From Strigops habroptila (Eukaryota > Chordata > Aves > Psittaciformes > Psittacidae), in the NCBI RefSeq assembly GCF_004027225.2, contig NC_044278.2, positions 101,114,743 to 101,178,742 of the forward strand: 64,000 nt of DNA, in the 5' to 3' direction. The position numbers and the translations under genes are program-made. The notes under the pieces were generated by a model. It was not told the origin of the DNA. It did no database searches and was given only the letters and a program-made list of their open reading frames with translations. Of this stretch, positions 21,201 to 33,200 are shown piece by piece. Every line of letters begins with the position of its first letter. Position 1 is the first letter of the stretch.

Positions 21201-24200
21201 GCATTGTAGTTTATGCCCAGTAACCAGTTGGCACTGTCTGAGGTCTTTTGAAATAAATCTATGACTTCCACTGCTAGTGATAATGTTATTCAAGATCGTC
21301 AATAACTCAAGAGTTATTACTCTTACTCCAAGTAATAATACCAATTTTTGTTGCTTGGTGTATATCAGCATACTTAGGTTTCTACTAAAAAGGACAATCT
21401 TATTACACAGGTGAACTGTACTCTCCATCCATCTCCTGTGTGGCAAAAGCATTTTTTAGTTTAGGCTGGTCAAACGTGCCGTAGAAATACAGAATTTCTG
21501 AACTTCATACTACACAAGAAATACAGGTATCATCCATAAAACTCATCATCTTCAGACAATTATTTGTGCAAAACTGACAACAATCAATAGCTCACCTCTG
21601 TCAGTATTAGGTATGCCTAAATCTATAGTAGGAATGGAGATGTCTGCATAATCACTGTAGTATTCAATAAGGGCAGCTTCTCTTTCCCAAGTCTGCTTCA
21701 CAACTGGTACTGCAAAACAATTGTTGACATTTAAACACACACATAACTTGATAAAAATAAGTACCTGATCAAAACATTTATGCACCTTGTTAACCGATAT
21801 ATTCCTTTGCATGGAATATGCTGTTCAAATGTTTCAAATACAGCATCATAGTTTAAATGTTCATTCTTCTTTCCTTCCTACAATATTTAGAGAGAAACGA
21901 TTTTACATTTTTTATGAAAGCCAGTCAGGGTTGGTTTATTCATATAGTAATAAATTTTCTTTTAAAATATGATTACAGTTTTATTCGTATTACATCAAAA
22001 CTGTGATGTTTACATTTATGCTAACCAAAGGAAGGAATTCATTACTTTTACACTTGCTATGGTAGACTTTATAGCACACATCAGCATGAACACTATCAGA
22101 GATCAATCATTCTTCCAGTATTGAAACTGTTGCATTTTTAAAAGAGCACATCCACTGTAGAGTGTATAAAGTATTCTGAATCAGAAACAGACCAAATGCA
22201 CCTTTTGAAATACTACACTTGTGTTATATACATCATATCTGGCAACACCACCGTATTAATGTTCAAAAGCACCTGTCTCTGGAGACACACTCACAGAAGG
22301 ACATTTATCATACAGTCAATTTTGATCCCATGGAGATTCTATCGAAAGGAAGAATGCTTAATGTTTCTCTACAAAAGCAATCCTCTTCTTATTAGACTGC
22401 CACTCCACATGAACATTCAAAACTGATCATAAGAAATTCTAATAATGATTCTATGAATGTTTAAACTATAGCCAGAAGTGAATAAATCATGGGTAATACA
22501 AAAAAAAGCCAAAAGCCTCTGCAGGGTGTTTGGAAGAGAACTATCAGATTAAAATAATGATCTTTTGTTCATTTTAAAAATGAACAAAAGGACTTAAATG
22601 AGCAACTACTCTGAAACGGTCATTAACTACTGTCATTAACTGTCTGCTTTATGTTCTTTGAAACCATCCAGTAGGTCTTGTTGGTAGCAGCTAGTTCTTG
22701 AAATGGAGGAAATATTTATGTAACTTCCCTTTGCTGCTCTGTAACTCTGATGCTTGTGAACAACTCATTTCACCCCCTTGCTGGAATCATCCATCACCTA
22801 ATTTGATGTTTGCTGCTGTACTAAGTTTGCGTGGCAAGGTTTTGCTAGCAGGGGGGTTACAGGGGTGGTTTCTGTGAGAAGCTGCTGGGAGCTTCCCCTA
22901 TGTCTGACAGAGCCAATGCCAGCCAGCTCCAAGACAGACCTGCTGTTGGCCAAGGCTGAGTCCATCAGTGATTGTGGTAGTGCCTCTGAGACAGCATATT
23001 TAAGAAGGGGAAAAAAAAAAAGTCCTGCACAATTGCAGCTGGAGAGAGGAGTGAGAGTATGTGAGAGCAGCAGCTCTGCAGACACCAAGGTCAGTGAAGG
23101 AGAGGAGGAGGTGCTCCAGGCACTGGAGCAGAGATTCATTCCCCTGCAGCCCGTGGTGCAGAACCATGGTGAGGCAGCTGTGCCCTGCAGCCCGTGGAGG
23201 TCCATGATGGAGCAGATATCCGCCCATGCAGGATCCCACAGTGGAGCAGGGGAATGACCGAAGGAGGCTGTGACCCCGTGGGAAGCCCATGCTAGAGCAG
23301 CTTCCTGGCAGGACCTGTGGCCCCATGGAGAGTGGAGCCCACGTTGGAGCAGGTTTGCTGCAGGACTGGTGACCCCGCACAGGACCCACACTGGAGCAGT
23401 CTGTTCCTGAAGGACTGCACCCATGGAAGGTACCCACGCTGGAGCAGCCTATTCCTGAAGGACTGCACCCATGGAAGGGACCCACACTGGAGCAGTTCCT
23501 GAAGAACTGCACCCCATGGGAAGGACACATATTGGAGAATTTCACTGCAGGACTATCTCTATGGGAGGGACCTCACTCTGGAGCAGGGGAAGAGTGTGAG
23601 GAGTCCTCCCCTGAGGAGCAGCAGAGACAACGTGTGATGAACTGTCCCCAACCACCATTCCCTGTCCACTGCACCACTGGGGTTGAGGAGGTAGACAAAT
23701 TGGGAATAAAGTTAAGTCTGGGAAGAAGGGAAGGGTGGGGGGAACGTGTTTTTAAGATCTGTTTATTTTCTCATTTTCCTACTCTGATTTGATTTGCAAT
23801 AATTTCCTCAAGTGAAGCCTGTTTTGCCCATGACAGTAATTGTTGAGTGATCTCTCCCTGTCCTTATCTTGACCCATAAGCCTTTCCTTATATTTCCTTT
23901 CCCCTGTCCAGCTGAGGTGGGCACCTGGGGTCCAGCCAGGGGCAACCCACTAGTTCTCGAAATGGAGGAAATATTTGTATAACTCCTCTTTGCTGCTATG
24001 TAACTTTGATGCTTATGAACAACTCATTTTACCCCCTTGCTGGAATCATCCATCACCTAACTTGATGTTTGCTGCCTACCTATTTGCTCACTTTCCTCTA
24101 CTCTGATCTCACAGGGACTTGAAGGATTTATAATTCTTGATTGATCAACAGTCAGTTTGGTAACACTACAGTGAAAGGTAACTGTTAAGACAGAGTGATC

Positions 24201-27200
24201 AGAACTCAATGCACTAATGGAAAGGCTTTAATATTTGGAAAAATATAATTTCACTTCTGTTGCATTGTGCAGTGGCCAATATTGCTCTCAAATATTTTAA
24301 AGAAATGTAAAACTGCTCTTAACTTTTGCATAAAAAAATTCAAAGGTAATTATGTACAAAATATGCGTTCATACGACATGATGGTGGAGTTTTGAAATGC
24401 AAACCCAGGCATTTCACAATGCTTTAACTCTACCTCCTATGTAATAAAAAGTCACATTACATCATGTAAGATTGCATAATCAGGCATTAGTTGGCAGAAA
24501 ATGCCATGTAGACTTCCCTCCTCTCTCCTCCCCCAACTAGAATAAGAGAACAAGTAGGCAGGAAATTGTTTTCTTATTTTGTGAAAATGTTCTAATTAAA
24601 AAATGTTTCTCAGACGAACAAAACCAGAAAGCTTTCAGAAAACAAGGCGCCAGCACAGAACTTCCAACCTTCACCTGGCAGAAGAGACGTGCATGTAAAG
24701 GCTGTTTCACCTTCCTGCAACCAAGGATCTCAGCCTCAGCAGTGTGCTTTAACATACAGAACTATTTGCTGTTATGGGCTGAGCCTCTCAATTTCTTCAG
24801 TGGAATCCCCCTGCTTTGTGTAAATGAGAAAGTTCACGGTAACAAGGACCCAAATCTCACCTATGTTAAATGGCCTAACAAGGGGCTACTAGCTAAAGTA
24901 TCTTTCTCTTTTCCTTGCTTGTTTTGACAGAAGTGTCACCATCCAGACTAATATCTATTGTCAACTGAATCCCACAATAATTCTTAATTTCTAACAACTC
25001 ATATGTTCCAAAGAAAGAAAAACTATATGAAATTTCAGACTAGCTGTTGATGCAAATATCTATCAATATGTATTAACACCTGTGATTAGATGGAAATTTT
25101 AATACCACACTACAGAGATGTTTATAGAAGGACAGCTCTGAGTTCTTAATTATATTTTCTTTGTGCTACTTCTAGAACCTTGACCCATGTTTGCAGTCTT
25201 GAAATTTTCTTATACAACCATATATGGTATCTGTAAGGAGAGTTCTATGTGAAATAAATTCTGAAGTAAAATTTACCTGCTTTTGCACATGGAATTCCAA
25301 GCCTTAATGTTGCACTAATGTAGGTTTTGGCATACAATAAAAGATGACTTACCAGGTAAAAAGAGCTCTCTGAAGCTGGCATCCATTAATCTGTCAAAAT
25401 CTTGGGTAAGATTATCCTCTATTTCATAACACTGGAAGCTGTGAGGAAAGTTCAAGAATTTTCCTCAGTCTTCAACAAGTGTTTCTAGAAGCATGTTTAT
25501 GCTATCATTTTGAAGCCTTATGTTCTTTTCTGACTTTCTAGGTTTGGTGGTTTTGGGTTTTAATTTTGATGCAAGAAAATAAACATGGATCCAGAAAGGA
25601 GAACTCTTCAGTGAACTCCAATTACACGACAGTCAATTTTGTTTTGTCAAAAGCTACTTTAAAGATAGCCTAATGATTAAGCGATTAAAATATTAGAAAT
25701 GTGCCTTCATCAAGTGCAGTAACATTAAGAAAAAAATTCCATAAATCTTACTTTGAAGAAAAACCCCAGCAAAAAAAAAAACAACAAACCCAAACCCTAA
25801 GCCTAATGGTGACAATATTACGTATCTGGAGTATTCAAGGGCACACGAAACTCACGTAAATTCCTGGAAATAAATCCATTCCTGAATTTCCTTATTATCA
25901 AAATGTCTAGCAGTAAACTAGTATGGATCGGTAGGTGGCATCAAGTAGGTGGAGTGTCTTCTGTTAAATCAGTGGATTTGGAATTTTTCCTTCCAAGTTA
26001 CATAGACACCGTACCTATCTCAATTTAGCTGAGCCTTACTGTGTATTACCTGAAGGTGAGTATCAATCTGTGTCTCTATTTTCTGTGCCTCTGAGAAGGA
26101 AGTTAATACTTATTGGATGTATCTTCTTGGGCTGTGCTAGCCTTTTTTGGTTTGTTGTTTTTACCATGGATACCACAGTCATATTTTCATGGTGACTACC
26201 ATTACTGGTATAACACTACAATTGCCATGTGAAACACACTAGTGCTGCACACTTGAGAGACTCCTGATCTGGGCCATGGCTCGGATAAAGTAGTACAGAT
26301 GACCAGATTTCTACATGAGACAAAATTTCCCATTCCAAGCACTATAAAACACATGTGCACATCCAATTACATAGGCTGCCAACAGATAGAAGCAATATGA
26401 CAGTATAAGCTGCTCCATCTTCTGCTGAAGAGAGGAGGGCAGGAGAAAAGGAAAGAGGACAGGAGAGACCTTTCAGCTTGTTCAAATTTCTAAATCAGCC
26501 ACCACAGAGCTGCACAATTGTCACTGCTAGCACAAGAACCCAAAGTGAACCAATTAGCTGGGGGAAACACACTGAAGGATAATAGTTGCTATATTAATTA
26601 CTATTGCAACAGCTCCAATTTACAACAATATAAGCTAATTTTATGCATATTTTTAATTTAGATATTCAAGAATTTTGCCACTAGTCACATGTCACTAATG
26701 CTGAAACATCAAACGACCACAACTTTTCATTTTAAATGTTTCACAGCAACCTTGAAGAACTGTGAATAGCAAAAAAAAAACCAAAACACCTACCTAAAGA
26801 ATCAGTGTTCACAATTCTGAAACTTTCATGTTTCCCACGGGGTTTTGCAAACATTTAGTCCCAAGGGCTACAGAGACAGCATATACCAGCTTGGTTTTTA
26901 AATATTAATTTCAGAAATTATGTTGCATAATAATACCTTGACCAATCAACAACTTACTTCTGTCACCATGAAATTTCTGACATGTTTTTACAGCAACAAA
27001 AACATCTTCTTTTTTCACTGGCTCTCCCTATAAGAATGAACAAAAATTAATATTTTAACTGCAGGTTCTACCTGTAACATTTTATAGGGTATGTTTGTCC
27101 ATACATATAATAAAACAGAAAATACCTTTTAATAGCATAGCATGACAAGTAAAATAATGTACTAGTAATAGACTTGAAAGTACATTTTTGTTTCTTGAAT

Positions 27201-30200
27201 AAAGGTCACTAGTTGTTTAAAATGCCTGAAATAACATAACTGAAATACTTTTTCCATTGATGTAGTATTCTAATGTGAACTCATTGGGAAAACAGAATGA
27301 GTAGTAGAACTTGTTGAACTATGAAAGATTAATCTGAAAAAGAATGCTTTCTTAATTTCTTTGGAATTAATCAATATGAGAATATGTTGAACTGTATCAT
27401 ACTTAGAAAAAGAAGCTTAAATGCTACACACTAAAAATCTTTGAATTTCCTCAAGCGTAACAAAATATTTTAACCACTTTCATTTGTTTTCCTTTTGGCA
27501 CCTAGAATTTTCCTCTCCTGGAAGCACGGAACACTTTTTGGCCTCTAACAACACTTCACCCATAATATCATAAATGTATTTTCCTAGATGTGGAAGAGAT
27601 GGGTTGTACTTTAATGCACTGAATACTGTATCACATTTTATCTTTAGTCTCAAGAATTTTCAGATTCCCATCTGTGAAAAAAAGATTATCTGTATTTCAG
27701 TATCTCACAGAAATGTAAAGAGAAATACTTTATAAATCACGCATGGATCAAACACTGTGGTAGAAAGACCCATTAAGGCATATGCAGTATTTGTTTGCCA
27801 CTAAATATCCTGTGCCACAGAAGGCTGAAATCATACCCAGAAATAGATAAATGCCAGAACAAACTTTTTTTTAACTTCTTGAAAAATATTTTCTTAAGGT
27901 TTGAGATTATTAAAGTTAAGTTTTATGCATTTTAGTAAGAGTTTTACTTTAACTAAGCAAGTATTTAAAATATGGTACTTACACAAAGTGGCAGAAAATT
28001 ACTGAATGTTGTTGCACAATGATCAACCTTATATGAGTTCACATCGTATGTGCAGAACTCAGGCACTGGAGTAAGATGTGGTCCTTCCCCTTTCTGCCAA
28101 ATATACAAGGCAATCTATCAAAAAAGAGAACAGTTATATCAGTAATGAAACTGGATAAAAATTCTCAGGGTACACAAAGAAACCATATTAGAGGGTAAAC
28201 TTAACAGGAAAACTGAAAAATATAGGATGCTGTAAATGATTTGTCCCTTAGTTGATTATCTAGCTGCATATCTTACATCTTGCTCCCATTTCTAGAGCCA
28301 ACATGAGATTTTTTTTTTGCTATAAAAGAAATTCTATAGACAGGCAAGTTTTAAAATTTATTTCACACTATTTCACGCTATATTGCACAGTAACTCATGA
28401 AACTGAGTTACTGTGCAAAAAGTAAGAAGATTCATGGAACTAACAAGACAGCGAGGCAAAGGGGAGCCTGACTCTACTGAACAGGGTGAATGGGACAGGG
28501 GGAAACGGGGGAAAAATCAGTTTTGGGTTCTAGTTCCTGTTTCCCATGTTATTTACACATATTTCCAATGGCTCTTGCATGGAAAAAAAAGTGCTTCACT
28601 GGAATATGGGACCAGACTCAGTGCACACTAAAGGCAATGGAAATTAGTGTCCTTTTCACTGTTTTATACCTGCTTAGGAACAGTTAGCTTTACACCACAT
28701 CCATTATCTTCCCCTGAGGGCCAGAATTCAGCTCCTCTTTTAGTAAATAATGTGATCATTAAGCTAGTATCAAGAGGGCATAATATTTCCTTCTCCCCAG
28801 TGTTCAGGAACAACTCAGTGCAAACCAAGAGCTTTAATATGGTCTGAACAAGCCCAACTCACCAAACCAGCTACAGACTTCTTACAGATGATTATTTTCC
28901 TGCCCATCTCATTTAGGTCTCAGCATCCTCAGAAAATCCCAACTGTGCAAAGATCCTTTCCCCCTTTGGGACAGCTGTACCCTGTCTGTCACCAGCAGGT
29001 CTGGTGTCATGTAAACTGACCCACGATCAAAACCACCAAAATTCTGCTGGTGACACCAGGCTTGACGCCAGATATTGATCCGCTGGCTCTTCCCATTTCC
29101 TCCCTCATCATTCCCTGCAACTGGAAGGATAGAGAAGAACGCTACTTGTACTCCTGATCTCTTACTCAGTTGTCCCTGTATCACTTCAGAATTCAGCTAT
29201 TCAGAATTAATGTCTATCACATGAACCTGCAAAGCAGCAATGCTCCTTCAGCACAAAGTGTATTTAACAATTGTAACTTAATATAAATTATTTATGAAAG
29301 TCCATAATGGGCTATGATTTCCCACTGAATAATGAAATCTTCAATAGAAAGCCTTAGAACGGAGTGAAGCTCCATATATTTCAGAAGAGAGGTGAGAGTG
29401 CCATTTTGGGTTATAGGACAGGATGACAGACTATTCCTAAAACAATGGAAATGTATTTACAATTAAAAAACCCAACCAACCAACCAACCAAAAAAAAAAA
29501 ACCCCACAAAAAACCCCAACCCCCCCCAAAATAGTCCTAGTTCAAATCTAATGTTAGATACACAAAAATCCATTATTCATTTCCAGTTTTGAATAAGCAT
29601 CAGTGAATTTCCTATACGTTGTGCAATTACAAAAAGTCTAAAAAACAAACTACGAATGAGCAGCAGCATGACAAAAACCCTTTACCATATTTGCAAGATA
29701 GGCCTTCCAGCTCTAAAGTGAGATAAATGTTATAGATATAAGAAACAGGGATTTGGAAAGAAGTAGGGTGAAAAATCCCTGATACAGAGCAGAATAAAAT
29801 ACCAAAGACTAGAAGCACATGTTATTAGGACTCTGTCAAGGAAAACATTTCCTAAAGCATTTATCATCCTTTATAAAGTTAAAAGCTACACACAATCATT
29901 AAAGATCACAGATTATATCATTTGATTTGTTGTCAATCTTGACTCACACAAGAAGGACGTAGAGATAAAAATGATTTAAGGAGGATAAGTTCGTGATTTA
30001 TAAAATAAATGAGGGGGAATGGAACTGTCTCTAGGGACATTCAAGACTACAGAAAGAATAACTACAGAGCTGAAGTAGGTCATCAATAGCAATAAATTTG
30101 AAATGAAACATATGCAAAGAACTGCCAGCAGAATAAGAACTGGATGGAAGTCATTTTGCTAATCAAATGATCAATTGTTTTTCATTAAGCAATCTGCGGC

Positions 30201-33200
30201 ACATAAAAGGAATGTCTGCCAATGATATTTCTTTTTTATATGACACTATATTTAGAGGCTTTGTCAGTGCTGAGGTAGACTGCAATACTGGGAATATACA
30301 AGTGACTTTGAGGTAATTTACAGTAAGAAGATTAACAGTGTGAAGCGCAAGGTTTTGTATTTAGACAAATTAACGAGAGGAAAGAAACAGCTTGTTGGCT
30401 TGTTTCATGTAGCAAAATGAAAGCTGAGAGGTGTCCAACTGCTTTTGAGAAATACATCACCCAAGGAGGGGAAACTATGTGAAAGAATAGTGTTGGCACC
30501 AGCCCAAATTCATTTAAATATGCTAGCAATTTATACTCTATAAAGACACTGTAGATTTATGTTGGAAATTAGGAGGTTTATAACCATTACAAAATAAAGA
30601 CCTGGAACAGCAGGCATAGTTTTAAGTAAGGTGTGATTTTTATTTTTTTCTCCCTGGGCTGGAACCACAATTTATAGCTGACTTTCAGGAGCTTTAAAAA
30701 ATTTAAACAAATTCAATATCACTCATAATTTCAGGCCAAAATCAGCAAGCTTATTGCAGAGTCATTCTCCCCTTCCACCCTGGCTTAGGAGTTCACTTTG
30801 GTGACAGCACAAAACCCTGCACTGCAGAAACATTTTGACGGCAGAAGATATGAAGAAGCTTCAGAAAATGTAGCGCTGATATTCTTGCTGATTCCCTCCC
30901 CTCCTTTCTTCTCATGTTCCTTTTAGTAAACTCATCCTCTGAAAGACCTAGTGGCTACCTATTAAAGCTGTTGCAAACCAGAGGCAAAAAAAATATATAT
31001 ATCAGACTTCTGTCAGTTGCAGATTTGATTACTCATACAACAGGTAGGTTCCTCAGAGTACTGAATCCAAACTCCATCATAGTTAGCTCTTAAGAGTCTA
31101 GAAATGAGTTTAGGAAAAAAAAGATTTAGAAAATGAGTGAGGCTGTCTAATATCTGAGGAATTCATGTCAGCTTAAACTTCATGCATTGGAAGTCTCTCT
31201 CCTTTATAGAGCAAGCCTTAGAAGATACCTTACTGTATCAACCATGTATGTATTCCTATATGAATGCATTTTTATTCATGAATTCTTATATGCTTGAAAT
31301 ATAACTTTAAAGCACTACAATATTCTAAAGGAAGAGAAAGAAATTAAACATGCCATTGCAGTCAAACATTTTAGCAATGTCTAAGAAAAAACCGTTATTT
31401 GCATTATCATTTATGATCATTCAAATATACAGATTTGAGACATTTTTCATTTCATCACACCACTACTTACCTCATGCTTTAAATCTATTGTAAAGTCTGA
31501 CTTGAGTGGTTCACTTTTCAACTTCTTTGCAAGCCTACACAATTAAAGATGAAGAAATTTATTAAAACTCCCCATATTAAAAAAAAAAAAAATCAATCAC
31601 TAGTGTATGCAGCAAAGTGTGGCTGGTGATACTGACCATGTTAGAAGGGGAAAAAAATAAATCACACTTCTGTATTTACGCCCCAAGAAGCAACTTATAT
31701 TTGGGGTTTTTTTTTTCCTTTTTTTTTTTTATCTCATCACAGTGTGATGATGTTAATATTAGCTTTCAGCACACACATTTTGATATACTCTTCCTGCCTA
31801 AGAAGAAAATTCTCATCTAGAGTAAATAAAGAGCCTGACATAATATTTTCAACAGATTAAAGGCAGCAGAGCGTTTGAAGCTCAATACTGACCAGCATCG
31901 TAAACTTCAGACAATATTCTCTTCTTGTGTATTCCAAAGAAGAGTATTTAGGCACCTTCAATTTGTGAAAACGTCTATCCTTGCTACAGCAAGATGCATT
32001 CAACTTCTGAAATCTATGATCTTTTCAAATCTCAATTAAAAACTAAGCATCTAATCTGAAATAAATATCTAGGTTGTCTCTACAGCATGAGAAACACTTC
32101 TAGAGGGCAATGCAGTCACTTTAAGATCCAAGAACAAAACTGCTGTCGGTGGAGAATTTTAAAATGACAAGAGATGGTACTGAATTAATTGAACGACTAG
32201 TAGTTGCACAACTGCTAACCAGCTGATGACGTTAACTTTTCGACAGGCGGAGTGAAGCAAAACAAATCACATGCACAGCAATAATACAGAAATCTATTTC
32301 TGTAGCCTTGTCTACTAATGAATTCTTATGTGTTTACTCATAGTAATTATAATTGGAATGTGTAGAATAAGGAAGAAATGGAATTTTATCAAAGGAGTAT
32401 TTTCTGGGAAAGTTTATAGTGGGAACTTATGCAGGCATACCCAGAGCTAGTTGTACATTGCTGTGCCTGGTTGAATGGTTTGCTATGCACCTTTGATCCT
32501 TGAACTAATGTAGAATTACATGTATCAGCATGGCTGCTTATAATAAAGGTGGCAGCAGGAGCAGCTCAGTGTAGGCTCTGAACTGCAAACAGCAGCTTCA
32601 ATTGAAAGACAGCTCAAAATTAAAATTTGACTTTGCATATCTACATGATCAGCAATAAGACCTTCAACTGTTCTGCAGGAACACCTTCATCTTTTATAGA
32701 AAATAATCCATATGAAATCATAACTCATTAAAATAATATTGATTAGCATCTAGAAAAGATGTGTAAATTGAACATTCTTAATTACTATCAGTAAACAAGA
32801 AGTTATTAAAAATTCAATTCTTACTTGTTAACAAGTGGAATACTAAGTGCCCAACCAGCAGCAAAATCTGGAAATTTAAAGACTGTAGGATTTTCAGCAA
32901 AGGCATAATGGTGAATTATTGTAGATTCTTCATCATACAGTGCTTTACCTAAAAACCACTCCTGTAAAGGAATATAGGAAACAATTTTGTTGATCTACAG
33001 CATCCTTTTAGTGAAGATAATGACTGCATTCATGCTGAATAAAGCAAACCTGAAAATAAAAACAAGGGAAGCATATTGTTCACAATAATCCAGACAAAAA
33101 TTGTACTTGGCAAGCAATTAAACTAAAAGCATTCTCTGACTTCAAATACACACTGTATTTTCAAACTCCAGCACATGCTCTAGATTCCACCTGTTCAAAG

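Larger units (their letters stand above)
21710..26957 (-). other. B3GLCT intron 10
   Basis: 5,248-bp GT-AG intron. It contains a 29-nt palindrome (22562-22590) and a 1.13-kb LTR with a 126-bp direct repeat on each side (22691-24075). The remainder (24076-26957) is AT-rich with no recognised repeat or exon. Confidence 0.9.
28115..31470 (-). other. B3GLCT intron 8
   Basis: 3,356-bp GT-AG intron. It contains a 15-bp inverted repeat (28383-28418), a decayed SGNH-like coding fragment (28909-29184) and a CCAA/poly-A/poly-C simple tract (29464-29530). Confidence 0.9.

Noticed and set aside
22798..23545. Long minus-strand open frames of 208 and 181 codons
   Set aside because: They lie almost wholly inside the LTR and its tandem repeat. 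The repeated GCSPSG/SSVG-like motifs simply translate the minisatellite, and there is no conserved domain or splice context.
28383..28418. MicroRNA precursor
   Set aside because: The stem is only 15 bp with a 6-nt loop, too short for a typical pre-miRNA hairpin.
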